64,000 nt of DNA from positions 5,537,703-5,601,702 of the forward strand of contig NC_064037.1 in NCBI RefSeq assembly GCF_932526225.1. The letters run 5' to 3'. The notes below the pieces were generated by a model. It saw nothing but the letters and a program-made list of their open reading frames with translations, had not been told where the DNA came from and did not search any database. The position numbers and the translations under genes were made by a program. Position 1 is the first letter of the stretch; each line of letters starts with the position of its first letter. Of the stretch, positions 21,801 through 32,565 are shown piece after piece. This stretch comes from Nematostella vectensis. Its lineage: Eukaryota > Cnidaria > Anthozoa > Actiniaria > Edwardsiidae.

Positions 21801-24350
21801 TACTGTTCTGTGCTGTTGTGCGTACTGTTCTGTACTGTTGTGCGTACTGTTCTGTACTGTTGTGTGTACTGTTCTGTGCTGTTGTGTGCACTGTTCTGTA
21901 CTGTTGTGTGCACTGTTCTGTACTGTTGTGCGCACTGTTCTGTACTGTTGTGTGTACTGTTCTGTACTGTTGTGTGTACTGTTCTGTGCTGTTGTGTGCA
22001 CTGTTCTGTGCTGTTGTGTGTACTGTTCTGTACTGTTGTGTGCACTGTTCTGTACTGTTGTGCACACTGTTCTGTACTGTTGTGTGTACTGTTCTGTACT
22101 GTTGTGTGACTGTTCTGTACTGTTGTGCGTACTGTTCTGTACTGTTGTGCGTACTGTTCTGTACTGTTGTGCGCACTGTTCTGTACTGTTGTGTGTACTG
22201 TTCTGTACTGTTGTTGTGTGCACTGTTCTGTACTGTTGTGCGCACTGTTCTGTACTGTTGTGCACACTGTTCTGTACTGTTGTGTGCACTGTTCTGTACT
22301 GTTGTGTGCACTGTTCTGTACTGTTGTGTGTACTGTTCTGTGCTGTTGTGCGTACTGTTCTGTACTGTTGTGCGTACTGTTCTGTGCTGTTGTGCGTACT
22401 GTTCTGTGCTGTTGTGCGTACTGTTCTGTGCTGTTGTGCACACTGTTCTGTGCTGTTGTGCACACTGTTCTGTACTGTTGTGCACACTGTTCTGTACTGT
22501 TGTGCACACTGTTCTGTACTGTTGTGCGTACTGTTCTGTACTGTTGTGCGTACTGTTCTGTACTGTTGTGCGTACTGTTCTGTACTGTTGTGCGCACTGT
22601 TCTGTACTGTTGTGTGTACTGTTCTGTACTGTTGTGCGTACTGTTCTGTACTGTTGTGCGTACTGTTCTGTGCTGTTGTGCGTACTGTTCTGTACTGTTG
22701 TGCGCACTGTTCTGTACTGTTGTGCGTATTGTTCTGTACTGTTGTGTACACTGTTCTGTAATGTTGTGTGTACTGTTCTGTACTGTTGTGCTAACTGTTC
22801 TGTACTGTTGTGCGTACTGTTCTGTACTGTTGTGCGCACTGTTCTGTGCTGTTGTGTGTACTGTTCTGTACTGTTGTGTGTACTGTTCTGTACTGTTGTG
22901 CGTACTGTTCTGTACTGTTGTGCACACTGTTCTGTACTGTTGTGTGCACTGTTCTGTACTGTTGTGCGCACTGTTCTGTACTGTTGTGTGGACTGTTCTG
23001 TACTGTTGTGTGTACTGTTCTGTACTGTTGTGCGCACTGTTCTGTACTGTTGTGCACACTGTTCTGTGCTGTTGTGCGCACTGTTCTGTACTGTTGTGCG
23101 TACTGTTCTGTGCTGTTGTGCACACTGTTCTGTACTGTTGTGTGCACTGTTCTGTACTGTTGTGCACACTGTTCTGTGCTGTTGTGCGCACTGTTCTGTA
23201 CTGTTGTGCACACTGTTCTGTACTGTTGTGCACACTGTTCTGTGCTGTTGTGCGCACTGTTCTGTACTGTTGTGCGTACTGTTCTGTGCTGTTGTGCGTA
23301 CTGTTCTGTACTGTTGTGCACACTGTTCTGTACTGTTGTGTGCACTGTTCTGTACTGTTGTGCGTACTGTTCTGTACTGTTGTGCGTACTGTTCTGTACT
23401 GTTGTGCGTACTGTTCTGTACTGTTGTGTGCACTGTTCTGTACTGTTGTGCGTATTGTTCTGTACTGTTGTGTGCACTGTTCTGTAATGTTGTGTGTACT
23501 GTTCTGTACTGTTGTGCTAACTGTTCTGTACTGTTGTGTGTACTGTTCTGTACTGTTGTGCGCACTGTTCTGTGCTGTTGTGTGTACTGTTCTGTACTGT
23601 TGTGTGTACTGTTCTGTGCTGTTGTGCACACTGTTCTGTACTGTTGTGCGTACTGTTCTGTACTGTTGTGCGTACTGTTCTGTGCTGTTGTGCGTACTGT
23701 TCTGTGCTGTTGTGTGTACTGTTCTGTGCTGTTGTGGGTACTGTTCTGTACTGTTGTGCGCACTGTTCTGTACTGTTGTGCACACTGTTCTGTACTGTTG
23801 TGTGTACTGTTCTGTACTGTTGTGTGCACTGTTCTGTACTGTTGTGTGCACTGTTCTGTACTGTTGTGTGCACTGTTCTGTACTGTTGTGCGCACTGTTC
23901 TGTACTGTTGTGCACACTGTTCTGTGCTGTTGTGTGTACTGTTCTGTACTGTTGTGCGTACTGTTCTGTACTGTTGTGCGTACTGTTCTGTACTGTTGTG
24001 CGCACTGTTCTGTACTGTTGTGTGCACTGTTCTGTACTGTTGTGCACACTGTTCTGTACTGTTGTGCGTACTGTTCTGTACTGTTGTGCGTACTGTTCTG
24101 TGCTGTTGTGCACACTGTTCTGTACTGTTGTGCGTACTGTTCTGTACTGTTGTGTGTACTGTTCTGTACTGTTGTGCGTACTGTTCTGTACTGTTGTGCG
24201 CACTGTTCTGTACTGTTGTGTGCACTGTTCTGTACTGTTGTGCACACTGTTCTGTACTGTTGTGTGCACTGTTCTGTACTGTTGTGTGCACTGTTCTGTA
24301 CTGTTGTGCGTACTGTTTTGTACTGTTGTGCGCACTGTTCTGTACTGTAT
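18890..24350. repeat. 22-bp minisatellite, right part of the array (about 248 units)
   Basis: Same 22-bp unit as 10776-12098; it starts with the right copy of the cgtac target duplication. Before the BEL insertion it was one array of about 6.8 kb. Higher-order structure is clear: 19463-20782 is repeated without change at 20963-22282 (offset exactly 1,500 bp). A set of rare variants (gtatt, ctgtaatg, gctaac) near 22726-22795 recurs 726 bp (33 units) later. Rare length variants (tactttctg, ctgttgttgtg, gtgtgactg) act as markers. All six frames are open, so the ORFs of up to 1,883 codons are not genes. The array ends at about 24350 in unique sequence. Confidence 0.95.
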
Positions 24351-24960
24351 GATGTATCATTAGTCTATTTAACCTTAATAGATAAAAATATAAATAATGA
24401 AAAAACAACTACAGTCCGCAACCAACGTGAAAATGAAAATCGATAGTTCCTCCCTTCCACCTTCTAGAAAAGCTATTCTTGACTCGAAGAAAGTAAATAA
24501 ACTCCTCCGTCACACTTTCATGTCTTGCCTCTTCTTTTCAACTCCTAAAATATAAACAATCATAATGGAAACATAGTGTCTTTCCAAGCACATAAGTGGA
24601 TGGGTTTAATGCGTTTTTTTGGCATGAATTGATGAATATCAAATCAGATATTAGACAGTGTAGCGGGTATAATCTTAGAAAATTCTAGTAAAAAAAAACT
24701 TCACCTCGGGCACAATGATTTTTTTTTCTTATTGCGTCATTCCTAAAACCTTATTAGTCTGATATATGACTGCAAACATAGAGTTTGAAAACATCTAGAC
24801 TCATTACAAGCACCTAAAACAGCAATTTTTGACAGGTTGGATGAATATTGTTGAAACACGTCTAGATAATTGAGTGTTGTGCTATAAGCGGTAGAAGAAA
24901 ATCAATCTTCGTGAAGGGGACGAGCTAAGCCTTACTCATCACTCTTGTTACTAAAGTGCA
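24351..24960. other. no gene seen; upstream region of the 24961 ORF
   Basis: AT-rich unique DNA between the minisatellite and the ORF at 24961. No TATA box or conserved element that I can support. Confidence 0.3.
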
Positions 24961-25314
24961 ATGGCGAACGTAAGAAAGATATTGGGATTTTTCCAAAGGA
25001 AAAAGGATAAAGTGGTTCACATTGATCAGCAAAAGCCACATAGAAATGACACATCCATAAGAAAGAAGTCCTCTTTATTGACAAACGACAGTTTCGAGAT
25101 AAATCATAACAGTGTTGATGGGGATGAGTGCAAAAGAGCTGCTTCATTTGTGACATTTGTAGATACCTCTAGTGCGTCGCTGAAGGAGAGACGATTCGCT
25201 ATTTGCGAGTGTATCGAGCAATCTTTACCCGGAGCTTATCAAGATAACAACTTACGGGACTCAAGGATGAAACTCACTCAAATCTACACACTGTCCCTTT
25301 ATCTTGTTCTGTAA
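24961..25314 (+). CDS. unrecognised 117-aa protein, paralogue 2 of a three-member family
   Basis: ATG at 24961 (context gcaATGGcg) to TAA at 25312-25314. The N-terminus is short and basic (MANVRKILGFFQRKKDK), followed by a polar, probably disordered middle. The C-terminal 40 residues carry the family signature: KERRFAICECIEQ (RR, then ICE-x-IE), a Gly, then a leucine-patterned tail with NLRDSRMKL and the end YLVL. Relative to the paralogues at 8461 and 35233 there are two extra residues between the two blocks. No membrane segment or signal peptide. Function unknown. Confidence 0.55.
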   Translation: MANVRKILGFFQRKKDKVVHIDQQKPHRNDTSIRKKSSLLTNDSFEINHNSVDGDECKRAASFVTFVDTSSASLKERRFAICECIEQSLPGAYQDNNLRDSRMKLTQIYTLSLYLVL

Positions 25315-25537
25315 TCGACTGATCATTTTGACTGAGCGTTTCGGTTTTGTGTCGCTTTTTATCGAACATGAGCGATTACTTGGAAAGAGGATGGTTTCAG
25401 TGCATCTACACGCTGGGTTTTCGTGGCGATGAAACAAATGGCTGAACTAGGCACCGGTAGAAGGGTAGATTAACAAACGAAGATGACACTACTGTTTTGC
25501 GATAAAAGTAAAGGCCCGGTTCAAAGTGAAATCACAC

Positions 25538-25940
25538 ACTCTATGCGATCTATAAATCATAAGATACAACGGGGAAATGGAACTAGTTTAAAGCTGTAGT
25601 GTTTTATTTTTAAAATTATTTTTTGAAAGGCAAAATATAAAAAGAAGAGATTGAAGTTATATTGGCTTTTGATAAGGCTAAGGTTATTGTTGTTTCGTGA
25701 AAAGTAGACAATCGCAAATCTCGCTATTCACGAAACCAAACACTCTATGCGATCTGTAAATCATAAGATACAACGGGGAAATGGAACTAGTTTAAAGCTG
25801 TAGTGTTTTATTTTTAAAATTATTTTTTGAAAGGCAAAATATAAAAAGAAGAGATTGAAGTTATATTGGCTTTTGATAAGGCTAAGGTTATTGTTGTTTC
25901 GTGAAAAATAGACAATCGCAAATCTCGCTATTCACGAAAT
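25538..25940. repeat. 204-bp tandem duplication with internal hairpin
   Basis: The segment beginning actctatgcgatct at 25538 recurs at 25742, offset 204 bp, with only two or three differences. Each copy ends with a short inverted repeat, tttcgtgaa ... ttcacgaaa, around a spacer of about 25 nt. It lies just downstream of the ORF at 24961. Confidence 0.85.
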
Positions 25941-28607
25941 CTCTTGAAAGCTCTTCAGACATAGAGGTTCCTAGTGAAACCACATATTAGCTTCATATGT
26001 TTTATAAAGTGTATGGCTTTAGTTTACACAGCCGCAATGGCAAAATATCTCAAATTCGATTAAAGAAAGTCTAATATTGCCAAAGTGCAATCTAAGCCGC
26101 TAGTGAAAGATTTAAGAGCTTAAGGAAGAAAAACCGAAAGTCTACTGCAAATAATAGACGAAAGGATCCGTCACTGGTGAACATAAAACGACTAATAAGA
26201 AGTAGTTCGTTTATTTGTCTTGAGACATTTGCCAAAAAATGTTTCTTTTTTTTTCTTAATACAGATAATGGCTCGCGGCGAAAGACGGGAAATCACATTA
26301 TTAAAAATCATCAGGGACAATAAAAAATAATTTAAAGGCAGAAACTGTAATTGCTAGTTTTGTAAACAAATCCAAACAACATAATGTAGGGCTATTATTG
26401 CAAAACAGACCAAGGGGTCTGTGTGTATAAATGAGTGGAACGTGTGGAAACCCGAATGAATTGTCGAAAAGAAGAGTACAAAATTATCCGGTGGGAGGGG
26501 TAGGCATGTAGGTAGGGGGTGGCGTAGGGACCGCAACGCAATTTCCCCACCCCACCCCTACAAGCATTGAGCATTAGGTGTCGACAAAGAAGAGTAAAAA
26601 ATTATCCCGTGGGAGACGTATACGCGTAGCTAAGGGTTAGCGTAGGGGGTCAGGTATAGATATCATGTGCAAAGGTTTCATCAATATGGCGATATTTCTA
26701 TCCGTTTTTGGCTAATGAGGGGAGTGGGGTCAGGGTGATTCGCGCCAGGGATTACTCGAACAGTCACCTCTGGACATCGCCTTAGTGATTCTGTTTTGAT
26801 CAGTTTATTTTTGTTCACGAAACAGACCTTTGCCTTTGACACAAAACGCCATATGCAGCGGCATCAATATGATGATCGAATCCCAGCTTGCAAAGCATAA
26901 ATTACACACAGCCTTAATATAATCGGGATACTTTAAAAACCGCTTCCTTAGAAACTATAAGAGTTACGTTATCTATACCAAGAGAGTATGAGTGTATCAT
27001 TAGTCAAGGGTAATATTCTAATACTAGGATAATAGTGAGATTCTTTTCGTACTAAAATGAAATAAAGCTTTCGGTGTTATCTTGCTAGGCGGGAGTTCGC
27101 CATACTCCTTATATCGAGACTTTAAAGTCTCTTTAGTGATGTCATGGTGTGAAACGAGAGAGCACAAACATGCAGATAAAAGCAAACTTCGAAATGTTTT
27201 CTTTTTCTTGTGCGCTTTTCCACTTCAAAAATGTAGCAAGCAATTATGGAAACAAACGTTTTCAAGCTAAACATTTTACCCACAGTAGCCTTTTGCCTCT
27301 GCAATTGAGGTTGCATATTAAATGGCAATATTACAGGTATTAGGTTCTCGAAAAGTGCATGTCATTTCCTCTAAGCAAAGATAGGGAATGGAAAAAAAGT
27401 TCAAGATCCATAGCATACTGAAAGCGTCTCAACATCGAATGTTCCATAGAGCATATTAACTATCGTATGGTTAACGCCAAGCCCCCTCCCCATGCTAAAA
27501 TGGATAATTTTACAAAACAAAATAGAAATACTTGCAGGTTACCCCGACATTACAAGAATCTATCCATGTTATCATATATTTACCATCGTCAATTTGGATT
27601 ATCTTATTGATTTTCCAAGCTTTTTTCCATACCCCTGTTGATGAAAATGTCACTTAAATCGTCACCGAAGTTATTCCTTGGAGAAGTAAAAAGAAAAAAA
27701 TATAAGCAGAAATTAACCAGAGTTGGCAAATTAAATTGAGTCTACAATAGTTTAAAAATGCATAAATGCTTGAGAATTTGAAACCCATTACAGATTCTTA
27801 TGGTAAAGGAGCTACAGCTTATATTTCCTATTTTTTTTAAACAAACCTATCGACCTAAAGTATTGGCATCTTATTTTTGCAGAGTTGCATTTTATTTCTT
27901 CAAACGTCGTCTACGTTAACCTCACACCCTTATTAAATGCCGCCTGTCGACCACAATGCAACGCAGGCTTGGTTCGAATTTCGTCACATGTTCTTTTGAG
28001 CGGCGAGTGTCTAGGGGTACACCCTTTCCCCTACTCCCCACCTCTTTCCTTGTTGGAAAGTCACCACTTCTAAAACTCTTTGTATATAATCTATGCCTGC
28101 GCTCTCCCCGCGCTCTCCCCTACAAAAATACTAACTTTGCAACGGCTTCTTTGCCTCACATTGTTGATGCTTTAGAGGGCAAAGATTAATCGACCTTCGA
28201 TTCACTTCTCAAGAGCGAATATCAATTCTCGTTCCCAGACCTCCTCCTCCTATTTTGCTTTACGTGAAATTTCAGTTTGAACAGTTTAAAATACGATAAA
28301 TAGAGCGGGTAATGCCTTGAAAAACACGGGAAAACTGCTATAATATTTGCTTTTTTCGAACCGAGAAAACCTGTATCACATGAAATGCATAAAGCATTTG
28401 TTTTTACAAAAACACTTTCCATTCACAATAGCGCATTGAAAACGACAGATAATATTATGTTATGTGTTGCCACTTACTAAACTAAGTGAAAGCCCCGGGA
28501 AATCACATGATCGTTGTGCTATGGTAATAAGGAGGGATAGATCATTATCATAAAACATTTCTTCTGGCAGCTAGGATAAATTTATGTATAACAAACTTCT
28601 AGTCTAG
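25941..28607. other. non-coding DNA; a diverged 118-bp tandem duplication near 26462-26700
   Basis: No gene supported. The stretch at 26462 (gtcgaaaagaagagtacaa, then ttatccggtgggag and ...ggcgtaggg) is repeated with divergence at 26580. Elsewhere I see nothing. Confidence 0.35.
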
Positions 28608-29110
28608 TCGGTCAAGCAGATAGACTGAAGGACAAACGAACAAACCCACGCACAGACAGACAAGAGGACAGATCGACAGACAGACGGGCAGACAGACAGA
28701 CCATCTTTACCACCAGGCGGATGACCAAACAAATCGAGGAACAGGCAGACTATCAGACCGTAAGATGAGCAGACAGACGAACCAACGTATGGAAGAAAAT
28801 GCAGAAACAAATGGAAAAACAGGCGTAGAGGACGGACGTACCACTCGACGGACAGACAGGCAGACAGACTCAGAGCCGTAGCAGAACCCGTAAGATTGGG
28901 TGGGTTGGGGGGAGTGGTGGTGGTGGTGGTGGGGGGGGGGGCACAAAGAAACATTAAGAAAATATTGGGGGTACAGCCACCCCCCTACTGGTCATTTCCT
29001 TTTTCTTTTTGAAAGGGGGGCACATGCCCTTCGTGTCCTCCTTGCTACGGCCCTGCAGACTGGACGAACGTACAAACAGACGGGCAAAGACGGAGAGACA
29101 GAAACAGACT
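28608..29110. repeat. degenerate (CAGA)n tract interrupted by a MITE
   Basis: Imperfect cagacaga-type tetranucleotide sequence occupies 28608-28870 and resumes at 29056-29110. The 185-bp element at 28871-29055 was inserted into it. ORFs across it are low complexity. Confidence 0.75.
28871..29055. mobile_element. 185-bp MITE, hAT-like ends, copy 1
   Basis: Imperfect terminal inverted repeats: cagagccgtagca at the left and tgctacggccctg at the right. The 6-bp flank cagact is present on both sides, though it lies in (CAGA)n so its length is ambiguous. The interior, including cattaagaaaatattggggg and a G-rich run, matches in reverse orientation the element at 38801-38975. The end sequence resembles the widespread GCGTAGC-type hAT MITEs of marine invertebrates (family knowledge; superfamily inferred). 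Confidence 0.7.
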
Positions 29111-30140
29111 GAAGGACTCTTTGAAGATGTACTGTATGATACATCCTTAATTAGTTACCTGATTGCTTGGATTTTTCATGCCATCGCAGATAATGGCAAG
29201 TGTTTTGATGCTGACTATTCTTGGGAAATCACCAAACCCCGCGCCAAATGAAAGCCCAATCAACTCAAATAAATCCAACGATGTGCAAGAGACATCTGTC
29301 CGCATACCGACCCGACTTATTCTTCTTATCAAAATCCCGACTATCACCACCCGGGTCAAGATATTTTGTCGCACAGGATACCATTTAGTTGTGCTACCAG
29401 GGGGGAGGTGCGGGGCAGTATTGACCATAAGAAGGTGGATAGATATGGTGAGTAAAACAATATTATCTCATAACCCTGACATGGTTTTAGTCATATCACA
29501 CAAAAACCCCTCCGTCCCCCTTACACTTACACCCTGATAACATACACACGGGAGTGTATTTCGTTTGTATTGCCACTTGCATCAAGCATAGATAAGTGCT
29601 GTCTGGATAACTTAAATCAGGCTTTGTACGACAGGCTCCTAGGGATTCCACGCATCTCGAACATCAGGCGCGTGTCCAAGAGGAAGGGGGGAGGGGAAGC
29701 GAGGGGTTCGGACCACACCCTGCTCATGTGACCAGATGGGTTCGACTCCGGCTGACCCCGTCTTTGGTAGTTAAGAAGACGGTTGATTTTCTAGTGACCT
29801 ATTACCAGAGCTTAAGGTGCCGACTTGGACTTTATTGATTCGTGGCCGAGTATATATTACTACCCTGAACCCCACCCTGCGTTTTTCTCTAGACACGCCC
29901 CTGGACATAGTGCAATTTAAAAACCGTCCTTAAAAATCTTGGCAAATAAAAACCCAGATCGTTTTGCCATTGACTTATCTTACTATAATCAAAAAAATAT
30001 TTTTCTTCACCAATAAGCGCCCCCTATCCCCTCCCTCAAGCAAAATATCAACAAAAGGACTACCTGAAGGCTGTACTTGTACGCGCTCGCCTGCTTATAA
30101 TCTGACCGAATTGCTCTCTACGTCAGGGGAACAACAAATG
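29111..30140. other. no gene seen
   Basis: Unique DNA with short ORFs only. A sequence resembling a tRNA B box near 29738 was examined and rejected. Confidence 0.3.
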
Positions 30141-30815
30141 GAGTATCGTGCGAATTCGTAGTGTTGCAACAAAACGTTACATCGGTATCGCGGGCCCGGG
30201 GAAAGTCTTCTTTACGGTATGGCCCGAGTATCGTGCGAATTCGTAGTATTGCAACAAAACGTTACATCGGTATCGCGGGCTCGGGGAAAGTCTTCTTTAC
30301 GGTATGGCCCGAGTATCGTGCGAATTCGTAGTGTTGCAACAAAACGTTACATCGGTATCGCGGGCTCGGGGAAAGTCTTCTTTACGGTATGGCCCGAGTA
30401 TCGTGCGAATTCGTAGTGTTGCAACAAAACGTTACATCGGTATCGCGGGCTCGGGGAAAGTCTTCTTTACGGTATGGCCCGAGTATCGTGCGAATTCGTA
30501 GTGTTGCAACAAAACGTTACATCGGTATCGCGGGCTCGGGGAAAGTCTTCTTTACGGTATGGCCCGAGTATCGTGCGAATTCGTAGTATTGCAACAAAAC
30601 GTTACATCGGTATCGCGGGCTCGGGGAAAGTCTTCTTTACGGTATGGCCCGAGTATCGTGCGAATTCGTAGTGTTGCAACAAAACGTTACATCGGTATCG
30701 CGGGCTCGGGGAAAGTCTTCTTTACGGTATGGCCCGAGTATCGTGCGAATTCGTAGTGTTGCAACAAAACGTTACATCGGTATCGCGGGCTCGGGGAAAG
30801 TCTTCTTTACGGTAA
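30141..30815. repeat. 85-bp tandem repeat, 8 nearly identical copies
   Basis: Copies start at 30141, 30226, 30311, 30396, 30481, 30566, 30651 and 30736, each opening gagtatcgtgcgaattcg. Only a few sites vary (g/a in gtagtgttgc in copies 2 and 6; c/t in copy 1). The unit is clearly more CpG-rich than its surroundings. The last copy departs after ttacggta and reads gtaagtg, a donor-like sequence, where other copies read gtatggcccgag. Overlapping 65-codon ORFs are produced by the repeat and are not evidence of genes. A C run follows at about 30831-30857. Confidence 0.95.
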
Positions 30816-31176
30816 GTGAAATGGATGCAACCCCCCCCCCCCCCCCCCCCCCCCCCCGTTGGCGGCCAGAAATTTGGTGTGACCGGGTGGTATTTTTGGT
30901 TATTTTAGATTTTGCAAAGATTTTAAGTAAGCGATTTTTGGATTGCGATTATAATTGTTTTACGTATTTTACGGATTGTTTCTCAAACGTGATTCTAATT
31001 CGATCCGTACACGTTTAGGAATTTACTTTCAACATGTTTCAAATTCCTTTAGATTAGTATCAATAGCTTGATAGTGATAATTGACTTAAGTTTAGCGTCC
31101 TTTTACCATTTCCCAGGAAGATTAGTTTCTAAATTTGACAGGACAATGGACGCTGAGTAATATGAGCAGTAGTAAA

Positions 31177-31716
31177 TGTAAGCGTCCCTAGAAAAATGCG
31201 CGTCCCCAAGCGAGTATAAAAGCGGCTGTTTTTACAGTATCTGTTAGTTTTTTTTAGTACCGTTGAGCAAAGGTGACGCATTGCTTGCGAGGCGTGATGC
31301 GGGAGCGAGAAATGCAGTTGCTCAGGGAAGACAGTCAGCAGAGATAAGCTACAAGCTTAGAGCGCTGTCCGTACGGGCCTGTCATGCCAGTTGTGTTCAG
31401 TTTGATTTACCGGTTGTAAGTACTTTGGTTTTTAAAACTAGCCTTTGGTTTAGGTTACCTTTTCTCGGGATTTGACTATGTTTGTTATCACTTAAACTTT
31501 ATTATTTAATTTTTTAATAAATCCTTATAAGTCCATGCCTTGCATCATGTATTCGTTCTCACGTTGCCTTTCGCTCGATCGTTTTCGTTTCATTCCATTT
31601 ATTTTTGCCTACTTTTTGGCTAGTGCCAGAACCTGATAGTTTTGCTTTCAGTATTGCATTTGTTTCTACATTTTTCGTAACCGCACGGTTCTTAACGTCA
31701 AGTTCCGACGGTTACA
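31177..31716 (+). mobile_element. LTR-like block, probably a single degenerate retrotransposon LTR
   Basis: A 540-bp block bounded by TGTAAGCGTC and GACGGTTACA, inverted with 9 of 10 matches. Inside lie a TATA box (gagTATAAAAG at 31213-31223), a donor-like gtaagt near 31416 and AATAAA near 31518, in the order expected for U3-R-U5. The sequence just after it is ttggtaatggg, where a TGG-type primer site could be. No second LTR or pol gene is seen, and no target duplication flanks the block. It could also be the promoter and first exon of an ordinary gene. Confidence 0.4.
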
Positions 31717-31923
31717 TTGGTAATGGGTAATTTCTTATTAAGGGATCATCTTCAAATACTATGCTTTTTCCATATGATACCACAATTTAACAACAATTAC
31801 ACGATTTGGGAGGTTGTGGTCGAGGACGTCCGGTATCCACAAATCACGTGCTCTGATTGGCTTTTTACTGAATTCATCATGCTTCACGTTTTAATTTAAA
31901 AAAACCCACACACCTCATTTTAT

Positions 31924-32184
31924 TTGGAACCATTGACTGTACAAGAGCATTTACAAGAGCGCTTTAAAAAGAACTACTTCGATTCATTCAAGTCGACAAA
32001 ATACGAGGGCCAAGGAGCACGAAGAAACGCCCACCAAGCCATTAATCGAAAGGGACATACAAAAAATGCACTAAGGGTGCTTCCCACTCACAAATCGTAC
32101 CAGTTTCTGACAATAGGAGAGGAGGACACGGAAAACACGCAAACAGAAGAGGCCAAGGCACTTGGCATTGATAACTACCATTAG
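31924..32184 (+). CDS. unrecognised open frame of 86 codons, possible exon
   Basis: An open frame without its own ATG at the start; it opens at about TTG 31924. The stop is TAG 32182-32184. The peptide is polar and protein-like (LQERFKKNYFDSFKSTKYEG, then VLPTHKSYQFLTIGEEDTEN), but no family is recognised. It lies about 200 bp after the LTR-like block and directly before the 37/74-bp repeat. It may be an exon or a remnant of a retroelement gene. Confidence 0.3.
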   Translation: MEPLTVQEHLQERFKKNYFDSFKSTKYEGQGARRNAHQAINRKGHTKNALRVLPTHKSYQFLTIGEEDTENTQTEEAKALGIDNYH

Positions 32185-32565
32185 GATGAGCGTGTCACGT
32201 AGTCTGGGCGTGACACAATGACGCCTACATGTCATGCAACGCGAGCGTGACACAATGATGCTCGTACGTCACAAAACGATAGCATAACACAGTGACGCCT
32301 ACGTGTCACGCAACGAGACCGTAACGCAACAATGCTCGTATGTCACAAAACGATAGTGTAACACAGTGACGCCTACATGACACGCAACAAGCGCGAGACA
32401 CATTGATGTAACTCACGTCACAAAACTAGAGATTAATACAATGATGCTCTTATTTCAAACAACGATAGTGTTACAAGATGACGCCTACTTGTCACACAAC
32501 GAAAGTGTGACATAAAACTCCTACAGGTCACAAAACAAGAGGCTGACACAATGACGCGTACATGT
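32185..32565. repeat. degenerate 37-bp / 74-bp tandem repeat
   Basis: About ten units built around cacaatgacgcctac, gtcacgcaacg and gtcacaaaacgatag. The word acgcctac recurs at 32221, 32295, 32369 and 32481, that is at 74, 74 and 112 (3 x 37) bp, showing 37-bp units arranged mainly as 74-bp dimers. Copies are 75-90% alike and the right-hand units are the most decayed. Confidence 0.8.

Noticed and set aside
10776-24350. TGTTCT words every 22 bp, like steroid-receptor half-sites
   Set aside because: A by-product of the repeat sequence; no inverted partner at 3-bp spacing and no independent evidence.
18757-24446. ORFs of 500-1,880 codons over the right 22-bp array
   Set aside because: Same reason; some also run into LTR sequence. 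No start context, domain or codon bias.
29700-29770. Possible tRNA (GGTTCGACTCC-like B box)
   Set aside because: No A box at the right distance, no anticodon stem or acceptor-stem pairing.
30141-30815. CRISPR-like appearance of regular direct repeats (also at 47697 and 32185)
   Set aside because: Head-to-tail copies without unique spacers, in a eukaryotic sequence with introns; no cas genes.
30219-31018. Series of overlapping 65-codon ORFs
   Set aside because: Generated by the 85-bp tandem repeat; offset by 85 bp each and without features.
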